Notes: generated by a model not told the origin, from the letters alone. A stretch of 64,000 nucleotides of DNA from Streptomyces sp. SAI-135 (GCF_029893805.1 NZ_JARXYP010000002.1:1116001-1180000); one strand, 5' to 3'; counted from the stretch's first letter, positions 35,870 to 47,198 are shown. Program-made: numbers and translations.

Positions 35870-37054
35870 ATGACTATCGGATTTCCCTCCCGGGTGGCCG
35901 TCTCGACCTGCGCACTGTGCATGACGGGACTGCTGGTCCTCACCCCGGCGACAGCGGCCGCGCAGACGGGCTCCGACCCCGGAGCGCCCGGCGCACCACC
36001 GCCCGCGGCCGCGTCGCCGGCCCTGCTGTACCGCCCCGGTGTCCAGGTCAGGCCGCACCGGGGCGTACCCCGGGTCCCGGACGTGTCCGCGCTGTCGTGG
36101 GTGGTGGCCGACGCCCACAGCGGGGAGATCCTCGCGGCGCGCGACGCCCACCGGCGGCTGCCGCCGGCCAGCACGCTCAAGACCCTGTTCGCCCTGACCG
36201 TCCTGCCGGTACTGCCCGGTGGCCTCAGACACACGGTCGGCGAGAACGAACTCGCGGACATCGGCCCCGGCAGCAGCCTCGTCGGGGTCGCCGAGGGACG
36301 GACCTACCAGGTGGCCGACCTGTGGCGCGGGGTCTTCCTCAACTCCGGCAACGACGCCGTGCACGTCCTGGCCGGGCTCAACGGCGGCTGGACCACCACG
36401 GCCGCCAGGATGCAGGCCAAGGCGCGCGCCCTGGGCGCCCGGGACACCCATGTCCGCTCCCCCGACGGCTACGACACCCCGGGCCAGGTCTCCTCGGCGT
36501 ACGACCTCGCAGTCTTCGGCCGGGCGGGGCTGCGCAACGCGGACTTCGCGCGGTACTGCGGCACGGCCGAGGCGACGTTCCCCGGCCGGGGCGGATGGCG
36601 GTACGGGATCCGCAACACCAACCGGCTGCTGACCGGCGCCGACGGGGTGCGGCCGTACGACGGGCTGATCGGGATCAAGAACGGCTACACGAGCCACGCC
36701 GGCAACACACTCGTCGCCGCCGCCCGCCGGGGCGGCCGGACGCTCGTCGTGACCGTGATGAACCCGCAGTCGGGCGGCGGCTTCGCGGTCTACGAGGAGG
36801 CGCGGGCGCTGCTCGACTGGGGGTTCGGCGCGGCTGGGCGGGTGGAGCCGGTGGGCTCGCTGGACGCGCTCCGGGCGAAACCGCAGCCCGGGCCCGAGGC
36901 CGCGCCGGTCGCGGCGGCGGTGTCCACGGATCCCGCAAGGCCCGCGGGACCCGGCTGGCTGGAGACCTGGGCCGTCCTGGGCGCCGCCGGACTCGGTGCG
37001 GGCTCGATGGCGCTGGCGCTGCGGGCCCGGTTCGGGCGGGCGGGGCGCGGCTGA
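35870..37054 (+). CDS. D-alanyl-D-alanine carboxypeptidase (DacC/PBP5-type)
   Basis: 394 aa. Signal peptide (VSTCALCMTGLLVLTPATAAAQ), Pro-rich linker, then a peptidase S11 domain with SxxK at PPASTLKTLFALTVLP, SxN at FLNSGNDAVH, and KNG in GIKNGYTSHAGNTLVAAA in place of KTG, as often in actinobacteria. A C-terminal TM helix (WAVLGAAGLGAGSMALALRARF) anchors it outside the membrane. It trims the terminal D-Ala of peptidoglycan stem peptides. The 3' 265 bp are overlapped by the convergent mannosyltransferase gene. Confidence 0.93.
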   Translation: MTIGFPSRVAVSTCALCMTGLLVLTPATAAAQTGSDPGAPGAPPPAAASPALLYRPGVQVRPHRGVPRVPDVSALSWVVADAHSGEILAARDAHRRLPPASTLKTLFALTVLPVLPGGLRHTVGENELADIGPGSSLVGVAEGRTYQVADLWRGVFLNSGNDAVHVLAGLNGGWTTTAARMQAKARALGARDTHVRSPDGYDTPGQVSSAYDLAVFGRAGLRNADFARYCGTAEATFPGRGGWRYGIRNTNRLLTGADGVRPYDGLIGIKNGYTSHAGNTLVAAARRGGRTLVVTVMNPQSGGGFAVYEEARALLDWGFGAAGRVEPVGSLDALRAKPQPGPEAAPVAAAVSTDPARPAGPGWLETWAVLGAAGLGAGSMALALRARFGRAGRG

Positions 37055-38154
37055 GCCACCGGCAGCCACAGCAGCAGGCCGAGCGTGATCCACGTGTACG
37101 TGTTGCCGCCGAGGAAGCCGTCGATGCCCGAGGCGTCGTCGAACCACAGCCACACCACGCTGGTGCACAGCACCGCGTACAGGGCGCCCGCGATCCGCTG
37201 GTGCCCCGCGCGCAGGAGCACGGCGAAGGACGGCAGCAGCCACACCAGGTGGTGCACCCAGGTGATCGGGCTGACCAGGCAGGCGGTCAGCCCGGTCAGC
37301 GCGAACGCGGCCGCCCAGTTGCCCGCCGCCGCGGCCCGCCGGGCCCGTACGGCCCACACGCCCGAGGTCAGCAGCACGGCCACCGCCCACAGGGCGCGGT
37401 CCGTCTCCCCGAGCCGGGCCAGGACGCCCTCCAGGGACTGGTTCGAGACGTAGTCCAGGCGGCCCACCCTGGTCGTGTCCCACATCGCGTCGGTCCAGTA
37501 GAAACGCGAGGCGTCCGGCGCCACGAGGGCCGCGAACCCCGTCGCCGTCAGGGCCACGACCGTGGCGACCGCCGCCGCCCGCCATCGCCGGGCGACCAGG
37601 AGCAGACCGATGAAGAGGGCCGGGGTGAGCTTCACCGCGGCGGCCAGCCCGATCCCGGCACCGGCCCACCGCTCCCGGCCCGTGGTGAGCAGCCACGCGT
37701 CGGCGAGAACGAGCGCCAGGAGCAGGAGGTTGACCTGCCCGAAGCTGAAGGTGTCGCGCAGCGGTTCGAACAGCGCGAGCGCGCAGGCGCCCAGGGCGCA
37801 GCCGTACCAGCCGTGGCGCCGCCAGGCCCGGCCGGTGAGCAGGCGCACCACCGCGGCCAGCGCCGCCAGGTTGAGCAGCAGGCCCACCGCGATCGCGGCG
37901 CGCAGACCGAGCAGGGCCATCGGGAGCATGGCGACGGCCGCGAACGGCGGGTAGGTGAAGCCGTACGCCGTCCCCGGCACCCGGTAGTCGTAGAGCCGTC
38001 CGCCGTGGTGGATCCAGTTGTCCACGGCTCCGTGGTAGACGCGCAGGTCGAACCAGTCGCGCAGGAGCGGCACGGTCGCCGTGAACACGGTGACGGCGGT
38101 GACGGCGGCGAGGACCAGCACCAGCCGCCCGCGGTCCGTGACCGGCGCCCTCAT
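36790..38154 (-). CDS. GT87-type polyprenol-phosphomannose-dependent mannosyltransferase
   Basis: 454 aa. Many TM helices; DUF2029 signatures DWFDLRVYHGAVDNWIHHGGRLYDYRVPGTAYGFTYPPFAAVAMLP, FEPLRDTFSFGQVNLLLLALVLAD and LTPALFIGLLL. Enzymes of this type add mannose from polyprenol phosphate on the outer face of the membrane. The membrane domain ends at LGLLLWLPVAQPRP near 37035; the frame then continues about 80 codons, low complexity, antisense to the carboxypeptidase gene. ATG overlaps the stop of mptB by 4 bp. Confidence 0.88.
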   Translation of the reverse strand: MRAPVTDRGRLVLVLAAVTAVTVFTATVPLLRDWFDLRVYHGAVDNWIHHGGRLYDYRVPGTAYGFTYPPFAAVAMLPMALLGLRAAIAVGLLLNLAALAAVVRLLTGRAWRRHGWYGCALGACALALFEPLRDTFSFGQVNLLLLALVLADAWLLTTGRERWAGAGIGLAAAVKLTPALFIGLLLVARRWRAAAVATVVALTATGFAALVAPDASRFYWTDAMWDTTRVGRLDYVSNQSLEGVLARLGETDRALWAVAVLLTSGVWAVRARRAAAAGNWAAAFALTGLTACLVSPITWVHHLVWLLPSFAVLLRAGHQRIAGALYAVLCTSVVWLWFDDASGIDGFLGGNTYTWITLGLLLWLPVAQPRPARPNRARSASAIEPAPSPAAPRTAQVSSQPGPAGLAGSVDTAAATGAASGPGCGFARSASSEPTGSTRPAAPNPQSSSARASS

Positions 38155-39554
38155 GCCGTACGTCCCGCTGCCGGGGCCTGGGCCGTCTGGTGGGCCTGGA
38201 CCAGCACGACCAGGGCCAGCACGCCTCCGGACAGGGCGAGGACGGCCTGCCCGGCGTCGGCCGGGCCGCCGCTCGGGAGGGTGGCGAGCGCGAGCACACC
38301 CGTCACGGCGGCCACCCGGTGCCGCACCGAGGCGCTGGGCGCGGCGGCCGCTATGAGGAACAGTCCCCACAGGGCGTACCAGGGGCGGACGGCCGGGCCG
38401 AGGGCGGCGACGGCGGCCAGGCTCAGGCCGAGGGCGTAGACGGGGCGCGGGCGCAGGCGCAGCCATATGTGGCCGATGACGGCGAGCGCGGTCACGGCGC
38501 CGAGCGCGTGCCAGACCGGGACGGCCAGCGGGGCCAAGTCGCTGCCGAGACGTTCCAGCAGGGCTCCGGTGGCGCGGCCCAGGAGGCTGGTGAGGGCCCA
38601 GTTCCCTGACGACACCGGCGTGTTGAGCGCGCCGATCCAGCCGTAGCCGGTGCCGGTCACGGCTGTCGCGGCGACCGTGGTGGCGGTGGCCGTGACGGCG
38701 GCCGTCAGGACGGCTCTCGCCGGACGGTCGCCGGCCCGGACGCGGAGCACGACGATCGCGGCGAGCCCCAGGGCGGCCGGCGCCTTCACCAGGGCGGCGA
38801 GCGTCACCAGAACGGCACCCAGGACCGGCCACCGGCCGAGGGCGGCGACCAGGCCGAGGCCGAGCAGACCGAGCATGACGGCGTCGTTGTGGGCGCCCGC
38901 GACCAGGTGCAGCAGCACGAGCGGGTTGAGGGCGCCGAGCCACAGGGCCGCGGCCGGGTCGGCTCCGCTGTGGCGGGCCAGCCGGGGCAGGACGGCCGCC
39001 ATCAGGGCCACGCCGAGCAGGGCGACGAGCCGCATCCCCAGCAGCCCGGCGGGGAGTTCCCCGCGGGACGCCTTGGCCAGCGCGGAGGCCACGCCGAGGA
39101 ACACGGGGCCGTACGGGGCTCCCGTGTCGCGCCACATGGGGGCGACCTCGTCCGCGAGGGGGCCGCCGAGCAGGGCGGGGCCGTGGGCGTAGACGTCCAT
39201 GTGGGCGTCCGCCATGGCGCCTTGGGCGAGGTAGCTGTAGACGTCCCGGCTGAACAGGGGCGGGGCGAGGAGCAGCGGGAGCGACCAGACGACGAGGACG
39301 GCCATGAGCTCGCGCGGGCCGGGGCGCCGGCCCGGGCCGCGCACCAGGCGGCCGAGGAGGAGCCAGGCCGCGATCAGCAGGACGACGCCGAAGTAGGCGC
39401 CGACCAGGCCGAGGGCCGCCTGGGGCGAGGCGGGGGTGAGGAGTTCGCGGACGGGGAGGGCTCCCGCGGTCTCGCCACCGGCGGCGAGAAAGGCGGTGCC
39501 GACCAGACCGAGGATCTGGCAGCGGCGAAGATCGACGGGAACGTTGGCCAACAC
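38151..39554 (-). CDS. mptB: Polyprenol-phosphomannose-dependent alpha-1,6-mannosyltransferase MptB-type
   Basis: 467 aa, about 12 TM helices. MptA/MptB features: PPLFSRDVYSYLAQGAMADAHMDVYAHGP on the first outer loop with the DVYSY motif, GAPYGPVFLGVASALA, LNPLVLLHLVAGAHNDAVMLGLLGLGL, ALVKAPAALGLA, RPWYALWGLF. In mycobacteria MptB starts the alpha-1,6-mannan core of lipomannan; in Streptomyces it probably acts in a related glycolipid or protein O-mannosylation-linked pathway. GTG 39554 has a weak RBS, so the start is uncertain. Coupled to the GT87 gene downstream. Confidence 0.88.
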   Translation of the reverse strand: MLANVPVDLRRCQILGLVGTAFLAAGGETAGALPVRELLTPASPQAALGLVGAYFGVVLLIAAWLLLGRLVRGPGRRPGPRELMAVLVVWSLPLLLAPPLFSRDVYSYLAQGAMADAHMDVYAHGPALLGGPLADEVAPMWRDTGAPYGPVFLGVASALAKASRGELPAGLLGMRLVALLGVALMAAVLPRLARHSGADPAAALWLGALNPLVLLHLVAGAHNDAVMLGLLGLGLVAALGRWPVLGAVLVTLAALVKAPAALGLAAIVVLRVRAGDRPARAVLTAAVTATATTVAATAVTGTGYGWIGALNTPVSSGNWALTSLLGRATGALLERLGSDLAPLAVPVWHALGAVTALAVIGHIWLRLRPRPVYALGLSLAAVAALGPAVRPWYALWGLFLIAAAAPSASVRHRVAAVTGVLALATLPSGGPADAGQAVLALSGGVLALVVLVQAHQTAQAPAAGRTA

Positions 39555-39650
39555 ATCGGCAGCGTGTCAGTCATGGATGGCTGGAAGGCGACGCGGTGGC
39601 GACCGGGGTGTGACCGGTGCGTGGTCGGGCACGGGACGCGCCCGCCCCTC

Positions 39651-40580
39651 TCAGAACACGGAGAGACCCGTGAGCGTCGTGAACCGGTCCAGGGCCGCCA
39701 CCCCCGCCACCGAGTTGCCGCGTTCGTCCAGGCCGGGACTCCACACGCACAGCGTGCAACGGCCGGGCACGACCGCGATGATCCCGCCGCCCACTCCGCT
39801 CTTGCCGGGCAGCCCCACCCGGTAGGCGAAGTCGCCCGCCGCGTCGTACGTGCCGCAGGTCAGCATGATCGCGTTGATCTGCTTGGCCTGGCTGAGGGTG
39901 AGCAGCCGGGTGCCGTCGGCGCGGATGCCGTGGCGGGCCAGGAAGGTGGTGGCGAGGGCCAGGTCGGCGCAGGACGCCCTGATCGAACACTGGCGGAAGT
40001 ACTGGTCGAGCAGGACCGGGATGTCGTTGTCGATGTTGTCGTAGGCAGCCATGAAGTGGGCCAGGGCGGCGTTGCGGTCGCCGTGGGCGGACTCGGAGGC
40101 GGCCACCTCCTCGTCGAAGTCCAGGGCCGGGTTGCCGCTCTCCTCGCGCAGGAACGACAGCAGCTCACCGGCCGCGTCCCCGGAACGGGTCTGGAGGCGG
40201 TCGGTGACGACGAGGGCGCCCGCGTTGATGAACGGGTTGCGCGGGATGCCGTTCTCGTACTCCAGCTGGACCAGGGAGTTGAAGGGGTTGCCGGAGGGTT
40301 CGCGGCCCACGTGCTCCCAGAGTTCGTCGCCCTCGCGGGCCAGGTCGAGGGCGAGGGTGAAGACCTTGGTGATGGACTGGGTGGAGAAGGGCTCGCGCCA
40401 GTCCCCGACGCCGTACACCGTGCCGTCCAGCTCCGCGACGGCCATGCCGAAGCTGCGCGGGTCGCAGGCGGCGAGCGCCGGGATGTAGTCGGCGGCGCGG
40501 CCGCGGCCCGGAGTGCGCCCGATCTCCTCGGCGATGCGCTCCAGGACCGGTTGGAAGGTGAGCGACGACGTCGTTGCCAT
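39651..40580 (-). CDS. glsA: Glutaminase A
   Basis: 309 aa. Serine-dependent glutaminase (beta-lactamase-like fold) converting glutamine to glutamate and ammonia in the cytoplasm. GRAADYIPALA near the start, nucleophile region FSTQSITK (S69-x-x-K72), NPFNSLVQLEYENGIPRNPFINAGAL, LPGKSGVGGGIIAVVPGRCTLCVWSPGLD. ATG 40580 chosen over 40589. First of a set of amide/amino-acid degrading genes on this strand, 54 bp after the aspA stop. Confidence 0.96.
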   Translation of the reverse strand: MATTSSLTFQPVLERIAEEIGRTPGRGRAADYIPALAACDPRSFGMAVAELDGTVYGVGDWREPFSTQSITKVFTLALDLAREGDELWEHVGREPSGNPFNSLVQLEYENGIPRNPFINAGALVVTDRLQTRSGDAAGELLSFLREESGNPALDFDEEVAASESAHGDRNAALAHFMAAYDNIDNDIPVLLDQYFRQCSIRASCADLALATTFLARHGIRADGTRLLTLSQAKQINAIMLTCGTYDAAGDFAYRVGLPGKSGVGGGIIAVVPGRCTLCVWSPGLDERGNSVAGVAALDRFTTLTGLSVF

Positions 40581-40634
40581 GATCACCATTGTGCCTCCGG
40601 GCCGGTCCTGGCGCGTGTCCGCACGGGTGGGGCG

Positions 40635-42047
<1,413 letters not shown>

Positions 42048-42156
42048 GGGTCCTTCTTCCGAAGAGGGGTCGGGTGAGATTTTTTGGGGGCGCGGGGAAC
42101 TGCGCGACCAGCCACGTGCGGACCGCGGCCGCCGGACGAGAGGCAGGGGCAGCCTC

Positions 42157-43173
42157 TTAGGCGCAAGCCGCCTCGGCGGCGGGCTCCAGCGAACGAACCG
42201 GCCGCACATGCCCGACCTCACGGCCGCCGCCCAGAAGCACCTCGCCCTGGAACTCGGTCAGCAGATCCGGCGAGACCCCGGCCCACGCGAGCGCCGCCGC
42301 GGCAACCGGCACCCGCGCCCGGTTCGCCCCGTCGGAGATCTTCACGGCGACGGCCCGCCCGTCAGGGAGGGCCGCGACCTCGACACCCTCGAAACCGTCC
42401 TTGGCCAGCAGTCCCGGCACCGCCTTCATCAGCGCGGCCACGTCCCGCCCCGCCCCGGACGCCATCTCCGGGTGCGAACGCATCGCGTCGGCGACCCGGG
42501 CCTCCGGCGTCCCGGGGGCCGCCGAGGTGATCCGAGCGGCGGCGCGGGCCAGGCCGTGCAGCGAGACGGAGAACAGGGGCGCACCGCAGCCGTCGACGGT
42601 CACCCGGGCGATCCGCTGCCCGGTCAGGTCCTCGACGATCTCGGCGATCGCCTGCTGGAGCGGATGCGCGGGGTCGAGATAGCCCTCCAGGGGCCAGTCG
42701 TTGAGCACGCACGTGTACAGCATCGCCGCGTGCTTGCCGGAGCAGTTCTGCGCGAGCCGGGACGGCCCGCGCCCGTCCCGGATCCACTCGTCCCGCGTCT
42801 CCGGGCCGTACGGCAGGTCCGGGACGTTGCGCAGGGCGTCCTCGGACACGCCCGCGAGCTCCAGGATCCGCCGGGCCCCGGCGAGGTGGCGTTCCTCGCC
42901 GGAGTGGCTGGCCGCGGCGAGCGAGAGGAGCTCTCCGTCGAGGGGCAGCCCGGCCCGGACCATGGCGACCGCCTGGACCGGCTTGAGCGCGGACCGCGGA
43001 TAGAACGCGGCCTCGATGTCGCCGAGTTGGAAGCGGACGTTCCCATCGCCGTCCAGGACGACGACGGAACCGTAGTGGGTGCCCTCGACCAGCCCGCCGC
43101 GGATGAGGTGGGCGACGGGGGCGTGGAGGGGCTCACGGACCAGGGGTGCGGCCGCGACGGAACTGCTGTACAT
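42157..43173 (-). CDS. Asparaginase (AnsA/L-asparaginase II type)
   Basis: 338 aa. The thermolabile L-asparaginase-like (Rhizobium AnsA-type) family: HLIRGGLVEGTHYGSVVVLDGDG, ALKPVQAVAMVRAG, AASHSGEERHLAGARRIL, QNCSGKHAAMLYTC, VDGCGAPLFSVSLHGLARA, SHPEMASGAGRD. Hydrolyses asparagine to aspartate and ammonia. The SGKHA and DGCG elements hold conserved active-site residues. ATG 43173; an in-frame GTG at 43209 is possible. Confidence 0.93.
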   Translation of the reverse strand: MYSSSVAAAPLVREPLHAPVAHLIRGGLVEGTHYGSVVVLDGDGNVRFQLGDIEAAFYPRSALKPVQAVAMVRAGLPLDGELLSLAAASHSGEERHLAGARRILELAGVSEDALRNVPDLPYGPETRDEWIRDGRGPSRLAQNCSGKHAAMLYTCVLNDWPLEGYLDPAHPLQQAIAEIVEDLTGQRIARVTVDGCGAPLFSVSLHGLARAAARITSAAPGTPEARVADAMRSHPEMASGAGRDVAALMKAVPGLLAKDGFEGVEVAALPDGRAVAVKISDGANRARVPVAAAALAWAGVSPDLLTEFQGEVLLGGGREVGHVRPVRSLEPAAEAACA

Positions 43174-43240
43174 CACTTCCTGCTTCTCCGGGAACGCCAC
43201 GCGGGTCACGCGTGCGTGCCGGTCGGTTCGGGCTGGTGGT

Positions 43241-43260
43241 GCGCGTGAGCTCTCACGCGC
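43241..43260. terminator. Near-perfect hairpin at the permease stop
   Basis: GCGCGTGAGCTCTCACGCGC has 9-bp complementary arms around CT and covers the stop codon of the permease gene (43253-43255). It could attenuate read-through from the permease into the asparaginase gene 68 bp downstream. Confidence 0.4.
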
Positions 43261-44701
43261 CGGTCGGTTCGTTCTCGGTGGAGGTACGGGAGACCCTGCC
43301 GCGGACGGCGAACCATCCGGCGACCAGGGCCGCGACGATCAGCGGGAGGCACAGCACGGTGGTGCGCCCCGCGCCGCCGTCGGCGTACATGAGGACCAGG
43401 ACGGAGGCGAGGAAGGCCAGCGTCACGAGTTCGGTCCAGGGGGATCCCGGCAGGCGGTAGCCGGGGCGGGTCAGGTCGCCCTTCTCGGTCTTCTGCCAGA
43501 AGAGCAGGTGACAGACCATGATCATGCCCCAGGTGGCGAGGATGCCGATGGCGGCGAAGTTCAGCACGATCTCGAACGCGTCGGCGGGGACGACGTAGTT
43601 GAGGCCGACGCCGAGGACGCAGACGCCGCTGGTGAGCAGGATGCCGCCGTAGGGGACCTGGCTGCGGCTCATCACGCCCGTGAACCGGGGGGCCGAGCCG
43701 GACTTGGCCATGGAGCGCAGGATGCGGCCGGTGGAGTACAGGCCGGAGTTGAGCGAGGACATGGCCGCGGTGAGGACGACGAGGTTCATCACGCCGCCGG
43801 CCGCCGGGATGCCGATGTTGGAGAGGACGGTCACGAAGGGGCTCTCGCCGCCGGTGTACTTGTTCCAGGGCAGCAGCATCGACAGCAGGAGGACCGAGCC
43901 GACGTAGAAGAGGCCGACGCGCCACATGATCGAGTTGATCGCCCTGGGCATGATCTTCTCGGGGTTCTCGGTCTCGCCCGCGGCGACGCCGACCAGTTCG
44001 ACGGAGGCGTAGGCGAAGACGACGCCCTGGATGATCAGCAGCATCGGGAGCAGGCCGTTGGGGAAGACGCCGCCGTTGTCGGTGATCAGGGCCGGGCCGG
44101 GGTGGTGGCCGTCGATCGGGTGCTGGGTGGCCAGCAGGAAGATGCCGATCAGCATGAACGCCACGAGCGCGCCCACCTTGATGATGGCGAACCAGAACTC
44201 CAGCTCGCCGAACATCTTCACCGAGATGAGGTTGACGGTGAGGACGACGGCGAGCGCGACCAGGGCGATCACCCACTGCGGGATGTCGGAGAACATGCCC
44301 CAGTAGTGGGTGTAGAGGGCGACGGCGGTGATGTCGGCGATTCCGGTGGTGGCCCAGTTCAGGAAGTACATCCACCCGGCGACGTAGGCGCCCTTCTCGC
44401 CGAGGAACTCGCGGGCGTACGACACGAAGGCCCCGGAGGACGGGCGGTACAGGACGAGTTCGCCGAGGGCGCGCACGACGAGGAAGGCGAAGACGCCGCA
44501 GACCGCGTAGGCGATGAACAGGGAGGGGCCGGCGTCGGCGAGGCGGCCGCCGGCGCCGAGGAAGAGGCCGGTGCCGATCGCGCCGCCGATGGCGATCATG
44601 TTGACGTGCCGGGACTTGAGGGACTTGCTGTAGCCCTCGTCTCCGGCGTCGACATGGCCGGAACGTTTCTGCACCCCATCGTGCAGGGACTGCTCGCTCA
44701 C
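43253..44701 (-). CDS. Amino-acid permease, AAT family (asparagine/GABA-permease-like)
   Basis: 482 aa, 12 TM helices. [36 protein letters not shown] is the APC/AAT N-terminal signature. [46 protein letters not shown] and [22 protein letters not shown] match the AnsP/GabP/CycA group. Proton symport of an amino acid is expected. With asparaginase and aspartase downstream, asparagine or aspartate uptake is the likely job. GTG start overlaps the GntR stop by 4 bp. Confidence 0.92.
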   Translation of the reverse strand: MSEQSLHDGVQKRSGHVDAGDEGYSKSLKSRHVNMIAIGGAIGTGLFLGAGGRLADAGPSLFIAYAVCGVFAFLVVRALGELVLYRPSSGAFVSYAREFLGEKGAYVAGWMYFLNWATTGIADITAVALYTHYWGMFSDIPQWVIALVALAVVLTVNLISVKMFGELEFWFAIIKVGALVAFMLIGIFLLATQHPIDGHHPGPALITDNGGVFPNGLLPMLLIIQGVVFAYASVELVGVAAGETENPEKIMPRAINSIMWRVGLFYVGSVLLLSMLLPWNKYTGGESPFVTVLSNIGIPAAGGVMNLVVLTAAMSSLNSGLYSTGRILRSMAKSGSAPRFTGVMSRSQVPYGGILLTSGVCVLGVGLNYVVPADAFEIVLNFAAIGILATWGMIMVCHLLFWQKTEKGDLTRPGYRLPGSPWTELVTLAFLASVLVLMYADGGAGRTTVLCLPLIVAALVAGWFAVRGRVSRTSTENEPTGA

Positions 44702-45429
44702 GCCTCTGATCCGCCTTCCGTGGAACTGTCCGTGCGCGGGGAACGCACGATGTCGGTGAGGGTGGTCTCGACGCGGTCGAGGTGATGGGACATCGCCTCC
44801 ACCGCGTCGTGCTCGGAACCGTCGATCAGCGCCTCGACGATCGCGCGGTGCTCGCGGTTGGACTGCTCCCTGCGGCCGCCCAGCTCGTTGAGGAAGGCCG
44901 ACTGACGCGCCAGTGCGTCACGGATCTCCTCGATGACCCGGCGGAAGACCGGGTTCTGGGCGGCCTCGGCCACCGCGAGGTGGAAGAGGGTGTCCATCGC
45001 GACCCACGCCGTGGTGTCGGTCTCGCGCTCCATCCGGTCCAGGAGATGGGCCAGGTGGTCGAGGTTCTCCGGGGTGCGGCGCCGGGCCGCGTACCCGGCG
45101 ACCGGGATCTCGACGTGGCGGCGCACCTCCAGGAGGTCACTGGCCGCGTAGTCGCCGAAGGTGGGGTCCTCCACCGCGTTGGCCACGACGAAGGTGCCCT
45201 TGCCGGTCTTGGAGACGGTCAGACCCATGGTCTGCAGGGCCCTGAGGGCCTCGCGCAGCACGGGCCGGCTGATCTCCAGGGTGCGGCAGAGCTCTGCCTC
45301 GGAGGGGAGCTTGTCGCCGATGGCGTACTCCCCCCGCTCGATGGCGCCGCGCAGATGCGCCAGCACCGCCTCCATGGCACTGACTCGCCTCGGCGGCTGA
45401 CTGGCTGTCCGGCTGTCTGACAGGTTCAC
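44698..45429 (-). CDS. GntR-family regulator, FadR subgroup
   Basis: 243 aa. Winged helix ([62 protein letters not shown]) and FCD ligand domain ([61 protein letters not shown] with metal-binding Asp and His). First gene of the regulator-permease operon. GTG 45429 sits inside the palindrome region; the in-frame ATG 45375 would leave the operator in the leader. Confidence 0.93.
   Translation of the reverse strand: MNLSDSRTASQPPRRVSAMEAVLAHLRGAIERGEYAIGDKLPSEAELCRTLEISRPVLREALRALQTMGLTVSKTGKGTFVVANAVEDPTFGDYAASDLLEVRRHVEIPVAGYAARRRTPENLDHLAHLLDRMERETDTTAWVAMDTLFHLAVAEAAQNPVFRRVIEEIRDALARQSAFLNELGGRREQSNREHRAIVEALIDGSEHDAVEAMSHHLDRVETTLTDIVRSPRTDSSTEGGSEA
45413..45423. promoter_or_regulatory. 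FadR-type operator palindrome
   Basis: CTGTCTGACAG, 5-bp arms around one base, at the start of the GntR gene. Its core agrees with the half-site pattern TGTC/GACA bound by FadR-subgroup regulators. Suggests autorepression of gntR-permease. Confidence 0.5.
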
Positions 45430-45480
45430 GGGAGTGATACTCCGGTCGCCGGGAGGGTGCTGTCAAGGGGGCGGGGGTAC

Positions 45481-45513
45481 GGAGTGCGAGGTGCGGGAGC
45501 CGCCTCGCACTCC
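45481..45513. terminator. Hairpin downstream of uppP
   Basis: GGAGTGCGAGG (45481-45491) pairs perfectly with CCTCGCACTCC (45503-45513), 11-nt loop, 24 bp past the uppP stop on the minus strand. Likely uppP terminator, insulating the gntR promoter. Confidence 0.65.
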
Positions 45514-45536
45514 CGTGGCGGCCGGGCGGTACGGGT

Positions 45537-46373
45537 TCAGCTCGAGATCGTCCCCGTCGCCAGCAGGCCGAAGAGCAGCAGGCCCACGACGATCCGGTAG
45601 AGGACGAAGGCGTTGAAGGAGTGCTTGGCGACGAACTTCAGCAGCCAGGCGATGGAGGCGTAGGCGACGACGAAGGAGACGGCCGTGCCGACGGCCAGCG
45701 GGGCCGCGCCGACGCCCGCGCCCAGGGCGTCCTTGAGCTCGTAGATGCCGGCACCGGTGAGGGCCGGGATGCCGAGGAAGAAGGAGAGGCGGGTGGCGGC
45801 GACGCGGTCCAGGTCGAGCATGAGGGCCGTCGACATGGTGGCGCCGGAGCGGGAGAAGCCGGGGAAGAGCAGGGCGAGGATCTGCGAGCTGCCGACCAGC
45901 ATCGCGTCCTTGAACGAGGTGTCGTCCTCCCCGCGCTTGTGCCGTCCCATCTGGTCCGCCGCCCACATCACACCGCTGCCCGCGATGAGGGAGCCCGCGA
46001 CCACCCACAGGGAGGCGAGCGGCCCCTCGATGAGCGGCTTGGCGGCGAGGCCCACCACGACGATCGGGACGGTCGCGGCGATCACCCACCAGGCGAACTT
46101 GTAGTCGTGGTGGTAGCGCTCCTCCTTGTTGACCAGCCCCCTCCCCCACGCGGAGACGATCCGCACGATGTCCTTGAAGAAGTACACGAGCACGGCGGCG
46201 ATCGCGCCCACCTGGATGACGGCCGAGAACCCGACGACGGCGTCGTCGTCGACCGGGATGTTCATCAGCCCCTCGACGATCTTCAGGTGGCCGGTGGAGG
46301 AGACGGGCAGGAACTCGGTCACTCCCTCGACGGCTCCGAGGACGACGGCCTGACCGACGCTGATGACGCTCAT
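45537..46373 (-). CDS. uppP: Undecaprenyl-diphosphate phosphatase
   Basis: 278 aa. BacA/UppP integral membrane enzyme that recycles undecaprenyl pyrophosphate for cell-wall synthesis; excess confers bacitracin resistance. AVEGVTEFLPVSSTGHLKI at the N-terminus has the (E/Q)xxxE and SSTGH elements; GFSRSGATMSTALMLDLDR is the second catalytic loop. Length typical. A terminator-like hairpin follows. Separated by 73 bp from fluC upstream. Confidence 0.96.
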   Translation of the reverse strand: MSVISVGQAVVLGAVEGVTEFLPVSSTGHLKIVEGLMNIPVDDDAVVGFSAVIQVGAIAAVLVYFFKDIVRIVSAWGRGLVNKEERYHHDYKFAWWVIAATVPIVVVGLAAKPLIEGPLASLWVVAGSLIAGSGVMWAADQMGRHKRGEDDTSFKDAMLVGSSQILALLFPGFSRSGATMSTALMLDLDRVAATRLSFFLGIPALTGAGIYELKDALGAGVGAAPLAVGTAVSFVVAYASIAWLLKFVAKHSFNAFVLYRIVVGLLLFGLLATGTISS

Positions 46374-46446
46374 GGGATCCAGTTCTTCTCAGGGGAAGGC
46401 AGGTGCGGAGGGCACAGTCTTACTACACCTGGACAAGCGTCGAGGC

Positions 46447-46821
46447 TCACGTCCACACGGCCTGCGCCAGCGCCACTCCCGCGAAGGCCGCCCCGAGACC
46501 GGCGACCACACTGGCGGCCACGTTGGCCAGGGCGTAGAGGCGTGCTCCGGTCTCGGCCAGCCGGAGGGTCTCGTAGGAGAAGGTCGAGTACGTCGTCAGG
46601 GCCCCGCACAGGCCGGTGCCCAGGAGGAGCTGGAGGTGGGATCCGGCAGCCCCTGCGGCCGCGGCGCCGGTGAGCAGGCCGAGGATCAGACAGCCCGTGA
46701 CATTGACGGCGAAGGTGCCCCAGGGGAAGACCGAGTCGTGCCGGGACTGCACCGCGCGGTCGGTGAGGTAGCGCAGCGGGGCGCCGACCACGGCACCCGC
46801 GACGACCAGCAGCCAGTTCAC
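46447..46821 (-). CDS. fluC: Fluoride channel FluC/CrcB (copy 1)
   Basis: 124 aa, four TM helices. [31 protein letters not shown] with the conserved Asn, and [13 protein letters not shown] (Phe-box/Na-site loop). Fluc channels are dual-topology dimers; actinobacteria often carry two genes for a heterodimer, as here. ATG overlaps the DUF190 gene stop by 4 bp. Last cistron of the operon. Confidence 0.95.
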   Translation of the reverse strand: MNWLLVVAGAVVGAPLRYLTDRAVQSRHDSVFPWGTFAVNVTGCLILGLLTGAAAAGAAGSHLQLLLGTGLCGALTTYSTFSYETLRLAETGARLYALANVAASVVAGLGAAFAGVALAQAVWT

Positions 46822-47198
46822 AACGACTTCTTACCCTTCGGGTCCGCTATGTCCTGGTTCCCGTCACGGCCGACGTACCGGATGACCTCGCAGTCCTCGA
46901 GGGTCACCAGGCCCTCGGTGACGAGCTCGTCGAGCTGCGGCAGGAACTCCCGTACGCGTGACTCCGTGTCGACGATGACGACGGCCACCGGCAGGTCCTC
47001 GCTGAGGGACAGCAGCCGGGAGGTGTGGATCAGGGAGGAGGCGCCGAAGCCCTCGACGCCGCGGAAGACACTCGCCCCGGCGAGCCCCGCGGCGTGGGCG
47101 CGGTGCACGATCTCGGCGTAGAGGGGCTTGTGGTGCCAGGTGTCGTTCTCGCCGATGTAGACGGTCAGGCGCAGGGCGCTCCCGGTCAGCCTCGTCAT
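46818..47198 (-). CDS. DUF190 (PII-like) protein
   Basis: 126 aa. [44 protein letters not shown] and [25 protein letters not shown] are classic DUF190. The fold resembles PII signalling proteins. These genes often sit with crcB, suggesting a role in regulating fluoride export. Overlaps both neighbours by 4 bp, so the three genes are tightly coupled. Confidence 0.94.
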   Translation of the reverse strand: MTRLTGSALRLTVYIGENDTWHHKPLYAEIVHRAHAAGLAGASVFRGVEGFGASSLIHTSRLLSLSEDLPVAVVIVDTESRVREFLPQLDELVTEGLVTLEDCEVIRYVGRDGNQDIADPKGKKSL

